From contig CAYUIV010000003.1 of assembly GCA_964444925.1 (NCBI GenBank), forward strand, positions 1 to 64,000: DNA of 64,000 bases, given 5' to 3'. Each line of letters starts with the position of its first letter. The first letter of the stretch is position 1. Shown piece by piece: positions 1-9,242 of this stretch. The stretch is from CAYUIV01 sp964444925. GTDB lineage: Bacteria > Pseudomonadota > Gammaproteobacteria > Diplorickettsiales > Diplorickettsiaceae. The notes beneath the pieces are model-generated. The model had not been told where the DNA came from and searched no databases. It worked only from the letters and a program-made list of their open reading frames with translations. A program made the position numbers and the translations under genes.

Positions 1-2
1 GT

Positions 3-134
3 TGCTCTCCTGAAACCTTAAAAAAGGTTTACACATGGATTCAAAGCTATCAAAAAAAGACATTGTCATTGTTGGAATGCTTATCTACTCTTGAGGAAAC
101 ACACGTATGTCAAGGGACATTACGCATGATGTAA
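3..134 (+). CDS. 3' end of an unidentified gene (partial)
   Basis: An open frame enters from the left edge and runs 43 codons to a TAA. The peptide is Lys- and Leu-rich with three Cys and looks helical. It has no recognisable domain. The only argument for coding is that it is the one frame open for more than 100 bases at the edge, so chance is possible. The following 250 bases up to the next gene show no feature I can support. Confidence 0.3.
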   Translation, partial: CSPETLKKVYTWIQSYQKKTLSLLECLSTLEETHVCQGTLRMM

Positions 135-384
135 GGATAAAAATGAGTTTTTTGAAATCATAGACAAACAGATTTATCCCTCTAACACTGTCACTTTTAC
201 TTAATAAAATTAAAGTACATGCTACTATGCTGTGATCTAGGCATAAAGCTTGGAAGGCAAAAAGTTTAGACCAACTAAACTCCTAAAACATAAAACTTTT
301 TTTATAAGAAATAGCTTTTTAAACACTGAAAAAGTAGTGTAAATATGATAAGCTACAATTTATTTTAATAAAGCATCTTTTCTC

Positions 385-1068
385 TTGAATCAAAAAATTA
401 GATATAAAATTACGGCAGCCGCTTCTCGTATTCCATTACCATTGCTCACATATGCTGACGATAGATTTGCTTTATTTCCTTTTAAAGGCTGGAAAAAGCC
501 ATTGAATATTCCATATTTTGCACCTGAAGGCATGACGTTACCGTGGGTATCGCATAATTTTTGGATACTCAGTTGTGAAGATGAAAAAGGAAATGTCGAA
601 GAAATTGAGTCATTTCACGGTTTTGCAACAGAGATGATTGCCCATACTAAAGGAAAGTTTAAAAAACGCATTTTGTTAGTGGGTCAATTTAATGCTGTTT
701 TACAAGTGTATTGTGTTAGAAAAAAAACGTCTTATTTGAAAAAATATTGGTTGGAAGCCGATTTAAAAGATAAAAAAGTAGCATATGGTCATCAAGAGAT
801 GCAAGATGATGCTTTAAAATTATGGCATCGTGCACATCTTGCCAAAGAAGAAATGAATCGATTATATATTCCTTATCCTGCTTACGGCTTAGGTCCTTCA
901 CTTGGTTTATATAACTGTACCAATAGTAATGCTGTTTTTTCAACATTAGGTAAAGTGATGGGGTTATCATTGCCTCCTTTTGATCATTGGCAACCTGGAA
1001 GAGGACATATATTACTTTCTAAACGTAAGATAGCAGTATTAATGCAATATCCTAAAAAAGAAGAGTGA
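385..1068 (+). CDS. hypothetical protein, 227 aa, TTG start
   Basis: A soluble-looking protein with no signal peptide or membrane segment. I do not recognise the family with confidence. An HGFA motif lies in the first third, and an YNCTNSNAVFSTLG segment with Cys and Asn lies near the C-terminus. That His-early, Cys/Asn-late layout recalls permuted papain-like hydrolases, but this is only a weak resemblance. The first in-frame ATG would remove about 48 residues, including a plausible N-terminus, so the TTG at 385 is preferred; no clear Shine-Dalgarno sequence precedes it. It stands alone, upstream of tRNA-Ser. Confidence 0.55.
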   Translation: MNQKIRYKITAAASRIPLPLLTYADDRFALFPFKGWKKPLNIPYFAPEGMTLPWVSHNFWILSCEDEKGNVEEIESFHGFATEMIAHTKGKFKKRILLVGQFNAVLQVYCVRKKTSYLKKYWLEADLKDKKVAYGHQEMQDDALKLWHRAHLAKEEMNRLYIPYPAYGLGPSLGLYNCTNSNAVFSTLGKVMGLSLPPFDHWQPGRGHILLSKRKIAVLMQYPKKEE

Positions 1069-1375
1069 GAGATACGCTGATGATATATGCAAGTTAGTAT
1101 TATACGACATACTTTAATTACGTTAACAAAGAGTACATTTTGGTTTACCAATGGTGTCAATTTTCTTTTACTTTTGATTGAATATACGGTATAAATAAGG
1201 GTGTAGAACCAACCATAAACATTGCATTGTAAACATCTTTTGGTACTACATCATTTAATATGATTGACAAGATTGACCATTATTTTCACTAAGATAAACA
1301 ACATAAATCAAATTGTACGGTGCGATAATGGCACGAAAAGCTACCCGTGCTAAAAAATATACGAAACTTTTTGAA
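1069..1375. other. intergenic, no gene seen
   Basis: AT-rich stretch of 307 bases before tRNA-Ser. Stops occur in all frames. An ATG at 1328 opens a short frame that only reads through the tRNA. A GATAAT-like hexamer lies at 1324-1329 without a convincing -35 partner, so no promoter is called. Confidence 0.5.
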
Positions 1376-1466
1376 GGAGAGGTGTCGGAGCGGCTAAACG
1401 GCCCCGATTCGAAATCGGATGGAGGTAAGTTACCTCACGTGGGTTCAAATCCCACCCTCTCCGCCA
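1376..1466 (+). tRNA. tRNA-Ser(CGA)
   Basis: Cloverleaf with acceptor stem GGAGAGG (1376-1382) pairing to CCTCTCC (1456-1462), discriminator G and encoded CCA (1464-1466). The T arm GTGGG/CCCAC carries a TTCAAAT loop, and there is a long class II variable arm typical of serine tRNA. The anticodon loop TTCGAAA gives anticodon CGA, reading UCG. It is a solitary tRNA gene. Confidence 0.95.
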
Positions 1467-1590
1467 TCACATACACATACCACTAGATAAAATAGTGCTG
1501 GATTCTTAATGAAAAATATGGCCTAATAACAGCGAATATTTTTTGAGCAATTTACTTTTTTACGGCACGTAATCATCGACAGCACACAAT

Positions 1591-2997
1591 ATGACATTAA
1601 ATTCTATTTTACTTTCTCGGTTGCAGTTTGGGTTTACTATTGGATTTCATATCCTTTTTCCCACCTTAAATGTAGGGCTTGCAGTATTTTTAGCAGCTAT
1701 GGAAGGCTTATGGCTTAAGACGCGCGATCAGCTTTACTTAACCATTTGCAAATTTTGGAGCAAAATTTTTGCACTCACTTTTGGTATGGGTGTTGTGTCC
1801 GGCATTGTCATTTCCTATGAACTAGGTGCAAATTTTGGACCATTTATTCAAAAAGCAGGTAGTGTCATCGGCAGTTTTTTTGTTTATGAAGTATTGGCTG
1901 CATTTTTTTTAGAGGCAGGCTTCTTAGGTGTTATGCTCTTTGGTTGGGATAAAGTCAGCCCTAAACTGCATTATGTTGCCACTGTCATGGTGGCTTTGGG
2001 TACGACAATTTCAACATTGGCAATTATGTCAGCTAATGCTTGGATGCAAACCCCCGCAGGTTTTCAAGAGATAAACGGTCAATATGTAGTCAGTGATTGG
2101 TGGCAAGTGATTTTCAATCCTTCTTATCTGTCAAGGGTATCTCACATGCTGATGTCTTCTTATCTTACAACCAGTATTTTCATTGCAGGTATTTCGGCAT
2201 GGTATCTACTTAAAAATCGACACATGGTATTTGCAAAGCAATGCTTTCAATTTTCATTGGGTATTGCACTTGTTTTTAGTTTAATGCAGATCTTTTTAGG
2301 TGATCATCTTGGACTCAATGTGCAGCGTACACAGCCTCTGAAAACAGCTGCCGTTGAAGCCATTTGGGAAACACGCAAAGGCGTTCCTTTCTTATTTTTA
2401 GCACTTCCAGATGACAAATTGGAAAAGAACCATTATGCAATTGGTATTCCAAAAATTGCGAGTTTATTAAATACTCACCGTTTCAATGGAGAACTTGTGG
2501 GTTTAAAAAGTGTTCCCCGTCGTGATAGACCTCCAACTATTATTCCATTTTTCATGTTTCGTATTATGGTGGGTATCGGATTTTTATTACTTGCAGTGAC
2601 TGCTTATGGCAATTGGTTACGCTGGAATGGACAGTTGTTTACACAACCTTGGTTTTACCGGATTTGTGTATTGATTACACCATTAGGATTTATCGCAACA
2701 CTTTGCGGTTGGATGGTGGCAGAAGTAGGAAGACAACCATGGGTAATATATGGCTGGATGCGCACGTCAGAGGCTGCATCAAATCTTTTACCAAGACAAG
2801 TACTCACTACATTAACATTATTGTTTATTGTCTATAGTATCGTTTTTACTTTTTATCTTTACTACTTATTTGCCGTGATTCGCAAAGGGCCAGGAACAGA
2901 AGCATTGCATCAAGAGAAAGAGCCTATTGATATCGTTGAAGAAGCACCGTTTAAATATTTGACTCCTGAAGGAGCAGATAATGATAAGCACATATGA
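1591..2997 (+). CDS. cydA: cytochrome bd-type ubiquinol oxidase subunit I, cyanide-insensitive (CIO) type
   Basis: Catalytic haem subunit of the quinol oxidase that reduces O2 to water in the inner membrane. Length is 468 residues with about nine membrane segments. Haem ligands and key residues are visible: His20 and His185 (E. coli His19/His186), Met326 in FRIMVG (E. coli Met393), Glu100 and Glu108, and the GRQPW motif at 380-384. The loop between the Q-loop halves is short, as in CIO-type enzymes rather than E. coli CydA. The stop overlaps the cydB start (ATGA). No classical cytochrome oxidase is in this window, so this may be a main respiratory terminal enzyme here. Confidence 0.96.
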   Translation: MTLNSILLSRLQFGFTIGFHILFPTLNVGLAVFLAAMEGLWLKTRDQLYLTICKFWSKIFALTFGMGVVSGIVISYELGANFGPFIQKAGSVIGSFFVYEVLAAFFLEAGFLGVMLFGWDKVSPKLHYVATVMVALGTTISTLAIMSANAWMQTPAGFQEINGQYVVSDWWQVIFNPSYLSRVSHMLMSSYLTTSIFIAGISAWYLLKNRHMVFAKQCFQFSLGIALVFSLMQIFLGDHLGLNVQRTQPLKTAAVEAIWETRKGVPFLFLALPDDKLEKNHYAIGIPKIASLLNTHRFNGELVGLKSVPRRDRPPTIIPFFMFRIMVGIGFLLLAVTAYGNWLRWNGQLFTQPWFYRICVLITPLGFIATLCGWMVAEVGRQPWVIYGWMRTSEAASNLLPRQVLTTLTLLFIVYSIVFTFYLYYLFAVIRKGPGTEALHQEKEPIDIVEEAPFKYLTPEGADNDKHI

Positions 2998-3977
2998 ACT
3001 TAATACTCACTTGGGCAGGCCTTCTTTCATTTATCATCTTAATCTATATTATATTGGATGGTTTTGACCTAGGTGTAGGTATCTTATTTCCCTTCTGTCC
3101 GGAAAAAAAAGCGCGTGATATCATGATGAGTACTATTACCCCTGTTTGGGATGGCAATGAAACATGGCTTATCTTTGGTGCATCGGCTTTATATGGCGCT
3201 TTTCCTATTGCCTACGGTTTACTTCTGCCCATGCTGTATATGCCAGTTATGATTATGCTTTTAGCACTCATTTTTCGAGGACTGGCCTTTGAGTTTCGAT
3301 TTAAAGCTGAAAACCAGTGGTTTTGGGACACTGCTTTCTCAATAGGATCAACTCTCGTTGCTTTGATGCAGGGTATGATTTTAGGCAGTTTTGTGCAAGG
3401 TTACGGTAAAACATTACCCAACTTGTCCTATACCTATCCGTGGATGACACCATTTAGTGTGTTAACAGGTGCAGCTGTTGTCTTAGGTTACGCACTACTT
3501 GGCGCTAACTGGTTAATTATTAAAACCACTGGTCCGCTACAAAAACAAATGTTTAGGTTTGCAACACGTTTACTAGGTGTTGTTGCAACACTTTTTGGTG
3601 GCGTATGTTTATGGACACTTTTTCTAAATCAACATATTTTACAACGTTGGGTAACTTACGCATATCTTTTATGGACTTTACCCTTTTTTTCATTGATTTG
3701 TATATTAATACAGTTTTACTGTTTATATCAAAAATATGAAAAACCACCTTTTTTTCTTTCCATTGCACTCTTTGCCTTTAGCTACTGTGGTTTTGGTGTA
3801 GGTCTTTGGCCTTATATTATTCCTTATTCACTGACCTTTTGGGAAGCAGCTGCACCACCTAGCTCGCTACGTTTTATATTAGTAGGTACTGCAACAATTC
3901 TACCTTTATTACTTGTTTACACAAGTTATACGTACTATGTTTTTCGTGGGAAAGTCACAAAAAGTTTTCACTATTAG
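2994..3977 (+). CDS. cydB: cytochrome bd-type oxidase subunit II
   Basis: Membrane partner of CydA that stabilises the haem-containing subunit. It is 327 residues, very hydrophobic, with about eight membrane segments. The N-terminal YIILDGFDLGVGILFP segment and the following WDGNETWL motif are CydB signatures. The start ATG overlaps the cydA stop by four bases, indicating translational coupling. Two bases separate its stop from the small third gene. Confidence 0.96.
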   Translation: MNLILTWAGLLSFIILIYIILDGFDLGVGILFPFCPEKKARDIMMSTITPVWDGNETWLIFGASALYGAFPIAYGLLLPMLYMPVMIMLLALIFRGLAFEFRFKAENQWFWDTAFSIGSTLVALMQGMILGSFVQGYGKTLPNLSYTYPWMTPFSVLTGAAVVLGYALLGANWLIIKTTGPLQKQMFRFATRLLGVVATLFGGVCLWTLFLNQHILQRWVTYAYLLWTLPFFSLICILIQFYCLYQKYEKPPFFLSIALFAFSYCGFGVGLWPYIIPYSLTFWEAAAPPSSLRFILVGTATILPLLLVYTSYTYYVFRGKVTKSFHY

Positions 3978-3979
3978 TC

Positions 3980-4120
3980 ATGTTAAAGTGTTTTTGGAAT
4001 TACTGTCAGCGATGGAAATCATTAAGTTGGTTTGTGGCAATTTATATGATTAGCTTTTTAGGATTTAGCGTTTGTGTCATAGTGATGCGGTATGGATGGC
4101 GCATAATATGGAAAATGTAA
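3980..4120 (+). CDS. small CIO-associated membrane protein (DUF2474-like, CydX-type)
   Basis: A 46-residue frame starting two bases after cydB. It has a short charged N-terminus (RWKSLSW), one membrane helix of about 20 residues, and a basic tail. Small single-span proteins of this size and pattern (W-x-x-L-x-W-F-V-x-I-Y) accompany CIO-type cydAB operons and are annotated DUF2474; by analogy with CydX they help assemble or stabilise the oxidase. The assignment rests on position, size and pattern. It is easily missed by gene callers because of its length. Confidence 0.75.
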   Translation: MLKCFWNYCQRWKSLSWFVAIYMISFLGFSVCVIVMRYGWRIIWKM

Positions 4121-4175
4121 TTACGTACTAAGAAATTTAATTATTTTGAAGCTTTCGCTTGTTAAATGTAAAAGC

Positions 4176-5413
4176 CTATGATGTCAGGATAAAACCTTGT
4201 TGTTTAATTGCTTTATTCATTGACTCTAAGTCAATAAAAAGTTGAGGTTTTTCTCGTGCTTGTTTTTCTTTTATTGATAAAAGGTACATTTGTGCAATTT
4301 CAATGTGCAGTTCCTGTGGCAACGAAGAATAGCTCTTTTTATCTGCATCATCCAGATGCTTATCTTGACGCAATCGAAATATAAAGTATGGTATGCCATA
4401 CGTTGTTTATGTGACGCCCTTTTTACATAGTAGAGCGCAGCTTTATTTATTGATATAGGATATTTTCCTTAACTCAAATAACCTTCTGATTTTTTGTAAT
4501 CGCTGACATACCGGACTCTATTGTCTCTTTAACAACTGCTTGATAGGCTTGAAATTCGTTATTAATTCTACTTTTACTCAGTGTACAAAAGCTAAAACTT
4601 TCTTGTAGTATCCTTAAAACGTGTGTTTCGAAATAAGTTCACCCTTTTGGGTTTTTTGATTAAAGAAGAGTAGTAAACCGTTCTTGCGATGTCCAAGCAA
4701 AGTCATTAAGTTTTCTTGATGTAAAAATGCCCCGCTTTGAATAAGTAAAGCGACTTATTTTTTTATTATTTGTCGTACAAAAAAAATTTCATATTCTGCA
4801 TTCCGTGTAATTGTTCTTGGTGCTATTTTGTCGAGGGTTTTAAAAAAATAGTGGGTCACAATTGTCTAAAAGTAGTTGAACAATTTTAGATATTTCTGCG
4901 TAATTAATACTATCCATACGGCTGAAAGCTGTCTCTAAAAGAATTGTATTGTTATAGGAAAAGTTAGGATTTGCTTTGTACTGCAGTAATAATTGTACTA
5001 CTGAGAGATTATCATATGATACTGCTTTCCATAAATGCTGATTGATATTAAGATAGTTTTGTTTCAATAACCATCTTAATTGTCAAAAATAGGATCATTA
5101 AGATCATGCAGTGCACGGGATAAGAAGTCTGTTAAAAGCATATTTTTTCAAGTGAAGGGTAATACATGAGTAATTTCTGTGCCATGTTAAAGAAATCATG
5201 TGTATAAGCCCAGGAAACATATTCTTTAACGTGTTGACTTAAAATAGCCGAATCACTGTGCTTTAAAAGCAATTCAACACAGTGTACGCTGTCACGATGA
5301 ACCGCCATATCTAACAAAGCATTGACTTCAAAAGATTCAATACTTTCAGTACTATATTGTTCTGTCAGTGTTGTAACATCATCTTTTTTTACTAAGCTAG
5401 CTAGAGAGGGCAT
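4176..5413 (-). pseudogene. decayed ankyrin-repeat gene with F-box-like C-terminus
   Basis: Three minus-strand fragments (5413-5132, 5067-4840, 4373-4176) and the sequence between them read as pieces of one protein once frameshifts and stops are bridged. The first two carry ankyrin-like helices such as ALLDMAVHRDSVHCVELLLK and LWKAVSYDNLSVVQLLLQYK. The stretch around 4830-4620 encodes another repeat-like segment (VALLIQSGAFLHQENL), interrupted by a TAA. The last fragment contains SLPQELHIEIAQMYL, which fits the core of an F-box. At least three disruptions make it non-functional as a full-length protein. Intact relatives would be host-directed ankyrin effectors; this is inferred. Confidence 0.75.
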
Positions 5414-5740
5414 ATGATGAGAATAAATTCATTTAAAGGGTACAAACAGTAACACAGTTATGACTTGAAAAAAAAGTTGTGGTTGTTACTGATAACAGTT
5501 TAATAGTAAAGGTTAATTAAATTTTTATCGCATTATGTTAGAATCCATAAACCGTCGAGTGCCTTTTAGTGTAATTAACACGGGAAATTAAAGTCGTTTG
5601 AAATATTTTAGTAAATGGCACATACGGATACCTCAATTTTTATTTTTAAACACGTAAAATTTTTTTGAAATATTGTTTCACAGACCATTTATCGGTATGT
5701 TGCTCACAACCTCATAAAGATTATACATGCGATACGAACG
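5414..5740. other. intergenic upstream of secA, no gene seen
   Basis: 327 AT-rich bases between the divergently oriented ankyrin pseudogene and secA. A TTGAAA at 5665-5670 could be a -35 element, but no good -10 sits at the right distance. No RNA gene or repeat is visible. Confidence 0.5.
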
Positions 5741-8344
5741 ATGAATTTATTAAATCATATAATACGCAAGATCATTGGAAGCCAAAATGATCGTGTCATA
5801 AAGCAATTACAAAAAAAAATCATTGCCATTAATCAGCTAGAATCTGTGTGGCAATCATTGTCTGATGAAGCGTTGCAATACAAAACAATTGAATTTAAAG
5901 AACGCTTAAAAGCAGGAGTATCATTAGATGATTTAATTCCAGAAGCATTTGCAACGGTAAGAGAAGCCAGTGCACGCGTATTAGACATGCGTCATTTTGA
6001 CGTCCAATTAATTGGAGGCTTAGTGTTGCATCAAGGAAAAATTGCCGAGATGCGCACCGGTGAAGGTAAAACACTAGTTGCTACTTTAGCTGCTTATCTC
6101 AATGCTTTAATGGGTCAAGGCGTGCATATTGTTACGGTAAATGATTATCTTGCAAAGCGTGATGCGCACTGGATGAAACCCATTTATCAATTTTTAGGGT
6201 TAACGGTTGGTGTTGTATTAGAAGGATTAACGATGCCTGAAAAACGAAAAGCGTATGCAGCAGATATTACCTATGGCACAAATAGTCGATTTGGTTTTGA
6301 TTACTTAGAAGATAATATGGCAATGTCTTTAGAGCATCAAGTCCAACGGCCATTGCACTACGCCATTATTGATGAAGTCGATTCTATTTTAATTGATGAA
6401 GCGCGTACTCCGTTAATCATTTCCGGTGCTGGTGAAGATAGCTCTGAAAATTATTACCACATTAATCAGATCATTCCTGTCTTCGAAAAAGGAGAGCACG
6501 CAGACTTTACGACTGACGAGAAAACACGTCAAGCACATTTAACAGAAAAAGGTCATGAAAAACTTGAAAAACAGCTAGTCATTACCGGTTTATTGAAAGA
6601 AACGGATAATCTTTATAGTGCAGAACATATTAACTTGATGTATCACTTTGCTGCTGCACTGAAGGCACATCACTTATTTCGCAGAGATGTAGACTACATT
6701 ATACAAGCGAATCAAGTGGTGATCGTGGATGAGCATACGGGCCGGCTTATGTTTGGAAAACGTTGGTCAGAAGGGTTACATCAAGCGGTTGAAGCAAAAG
6801 AAAAACTAAATATACAAGCAGAAAGCCAAACGCAAGCAACGATCACTTTCCAAAATTATTTTCGATTGTATAAAAAACTTTCAGGAATGACTGGTACGGC
6901 AGAAACTGAAGCGTATGAACTGCACCATATTTATGGTTTAGAAGTCATTGTCATTCCAACCCATCAACCCGTTCATCGCGTTGATTTACCCGATAAAGTT
7001 TATTTAACGCGTGAGGAAAAGTGGCAAGCAATTACCGCTGATATTGAAGCGATGCAAGAAAAAGGTCAACCTGTTTTAGTTGGAACGGCCTCAGTAGAAC
7101 ATTCTGAGTTATTATCCCAACGTTTACAAAGAAAAGGAGTGAAACATCAAGTGCTAAATGCTAAACAGCATGCCAAAGAAGCTAGTATTATTGCAGAAGC
7201 CGGTCGATTGAAAACAGTAACTATTGCAACCAATATGGCCGGCCGCGGTACCGACATTATTTTGGGGGGTAATTTGAAAGCAGAGCTTGCTGCTTTAGGT
7301 CCTGTCATAGAAGAGAAGACACAATATACATATCAAGAACAGTGGAAAAACCGACGTGATCAAGTTGTGTCGGCAGGTGGATTATACACGCTTAGTAGCG
7401 AGCGACATGAATCAAGACGTGTTGATAACCAGTTTCGAGGTCGAGGAGGCCGTCAAGGCGATCCCGGTTTCTCTAGATTCTATCTTTCTGCAGAAGATGA
7501 TTTATTACGTATTTTTGGAGGAGAAAGATTAATTTCTATGATGAAACGCCTTGGCATGAAACAAGGTGAATCCATTGAGCATCGTTGGGTAACACGTGCG
7601 ATTGAAAACGCACAGCGTCAGGTGGAAAATCATCATTTTGATGTACGCAAACAGTTATTGGAATACGACGATGTCGCAAATGAACAGCGTAAAATCATTT
7701 ATCGACAAAGACAAGCTATTTTATTAATGGAAGATACCTCTGAAATACTAGAGCACTTTTGGTATGAAACCTGTGAGTCGATTGTCTTGCAATATTTTTT
7801 GGATGAAACGACAAAAGTGTATTGGAATTTTAGAGGACTACAACATGATTTAAAAGAAAATTTTCAGTTACATTTATCTATCGAGCCATGGGTTGTCACG
7901 GCTGACAGCAGAGCTGTCATCGTTGAAAAAATTGTTACTGCTGCAAAGGAAAGTTATCAAACAAGATGTCACGCTTTATCATCTTCTCAAGTTGCGCAAT
8001 TTGAAAAAACGGTGCTTCTACAAACCATTGACGATTTATGGAAAGACCATATTGGTCTTTTAGATCATTTAAAGCAAGGAATAGCACTAAGAGGATTCGC
8101 GCAAAAAAATCCAAAACAAGAATATAAAATAGAAGCATTTAAATTATTTGAAAACCTTTTATATCGCTTAAAATACCAAGTGATCCATGTATTGTGTGCT
8201 TTCGATTTAAGTGTAATACGAGAAAATAAAGCTAAAGAAAACTATTCAAAACTAAATACAGGTTATTCAATGGTTGGACGCAACGAAATATGTCCCTGTG
8301 GATCAAAAAAGAAATTCAAACATTGCCATGGTAAGTTAAATTAG
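5741..8344 (+). CDS. secA: preprotein translocase ATPase SecA
   Basis: Cytoplasmic motor that pushes unfolded proteins through SecYEG. Length is 867 residues (E. coli 901). Walker A GEGKT is at 107-111, the DEVD box at 211-214, the helicase-like TNMAGRGTDI motif lies in the second ATPase half, and the C-terminal zinc/SecB-binding motif CPCGS...CH has its ligands at 851, 853, 862 and 863. The linker before the zinc motif is short. The ATG at 5741 gives the standard N-terminus. map follows 60 bp downstream. Confidence 0.98.
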   Translation: MNLLNHIIRKIIGSQNDRVIKQLQKKIIAINQLESVWQSLSDEALQYKTIEFKERLKAGVSLDDLIPEAFATVREASARVLDMRHFDVQLIGGLVLHQGKIAEMRTGEGKTLVATLAAYLNALMGQGVHIVTVNDYLAKRDAHWMKPIYQFLGLTVGVVLEGLTMPEKRKAYAADITYGTNSRFGFDYLEDNMAMSLEHQVQRPLHYAIIDEVDSILIDEARTPLIISGAGEDSSENYYHINQIIPVFEKGEHADFTTDEKTRQAHLTEKGHEKLEKQLVITGLLKETDNLYSAEHINLMYHFAAALKAHHLFRRDVDYIIQANQVVIVDEHTGRLMFGKRWSEGLHQAVEAKEKLNIQAESQTQATITFQNYFRLYKKLSGMTGTAETEAYELHHIYGLEVIVIPTHQPVHRVDLPDKVYLTREEKWQAITADIEAMQEKGQPVLVGTASVEHSELLSQRLQRKGVKHQVLNAKQHAKEASIIAEAGRLKTVTIATNMAGRGTDIILGGNLKAELAALGPVIEEKTQYTYQEQWKNRRDQVVSAGGLYTLSSERHESRRVDNQFRGRGGRQGDPGFSRFYLSAEDDLLRIFGGERLISMMKRLGMKQGESIEHRWVTRAIENAQRQVENHHFDVRKQLLEYDDVANEQRKIIYRQRQAILLMEDTSEILEHFWYETCESIVLQYFLDETTKVYWNFRGLQHDLKENFQLHLSIEPWVVTADSRAVIVEKIVTAAKESYQTRCHALSSSQVAQFEKTVLLQTIDDLWKDHIGLLDHLKQGIALRGFAQKNPKQEYKIEAFKLFENLLYRLKYQVIHVLCAFDLSVIRENKAKENYSKLNTGYSMVGRNEICPCGSKKKFKHCHGKLN

Positions 8345-8404
8345 GTATTACATTGAAACTTCAGTTATAATCACTGTACTTTAAAGTTTTACACTCATTC
8401 TATT

Positions 8405-9175
8405 ATGACACATGCTTTGGTTAAAACATCCAAAGAAATTGACATGATGCGCACAGCAGGACATTTAGCAGCACAAGTGCTGGAAATGATTGCAGACTAT
8501 GTCAAACCGGGTATTTCAACAGATACATTAAATGATATTTGTCATCAGTATATTGTTGAAAAGCAAGATGCAGTTCCAGCATGTTTAAACTATAGGGGGT
8601 TTCCAAAATCCATTTGTACTTCCATTAATCACCAAGTGTGTCATGGGATACCTAGCGACCAAACGTTACTGTCAGGTGATATTATCAATATTGACGTAAC
8701 TGTTATCAAATCAGGTTATCATGGTGATACAAGTGAGACCTTTTTAGTTGGCAAGACCTCTCCTTTAGCAAATCGATTAGTCAAAGTAACGCAAGAGTGT
8801 TTATACCAAGCCATCCAGGTTGTCAAACCAGGCGCATATCTAGGAGATATTGGTGCCGTAATACAATCACATGCTAAATACAATGGATTTTCTATAGTAA
8901 CTGACTACTGTGGACATGGTATTGGAAAAAATTTTCATGAAGAGCCTGCCGTTTTACATACAGGCCGACACGGAACAGGATTAATGCTTAAACCGGGTAT
9001 GATTTTTACGATTGAACCAATGCTCAACGTGGGTAAAGCAGCTGTAAAATGTTTATCAGATGGTTGGACGGTAGTGACAAAAGATCATAGTTTATCTGCC
9101 CAATGGGAACACACTGTTTTAGTCACAGAAAAAAGTTTCGAAGTCCTTACTCGAAGAGAGAATGAGCCTATTTAA
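8405..9175 (+). CDS. map: methionine aminopeptidase, type I
   Basis: Removes the initiator Met from nascent proteins. It is 256 residues (E. coli 264) with all five metal ligands in place, at the same numbers as the E. coli enzyme: Asp97, Asp108, His171, Glu204 and Glu235. It lacks an N-terminal zinc extension, so it is type Ia. In E. coli map lies beside rpsB; here it sits between secA and mreB. Confidence 0.98.
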   Translation: MTHALVKTSKEIDMMRTAGHLAAQVLEMIADYVKPGISTDTLNDICHQYIVEKQDAVPACLNYRGFPKSICTSINHQVCHGIPSDQTLLSGDIINIDVTVIKSGYHGDTSETFLVGKTSPLANRLVKVTQECLYQAIQVVKPGAYLGDIGAVIQSHAKYNGFSIVTDYCGHGIGKNFHEEPAVLHTGRHGTGLMLKPGMIFTIEPMLNVGKAAVKCLSDGWTVVTKDHSLSAQWEHTVLVTEKSFEVLTRRENEPI

Positions 9176-9242
9176 ATTCATTTTTTGATCAACGCTTTAC
9201 ACACATAACCCTTTTTTATCACAAATACAACTTCTTTATTTC

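Noticed and set aside
1328..1480. Short frame beginning MARKATRAKKYTK before and through tRNA-Ser
   Set aside because: It continues through the whole tRNA and matches no family.
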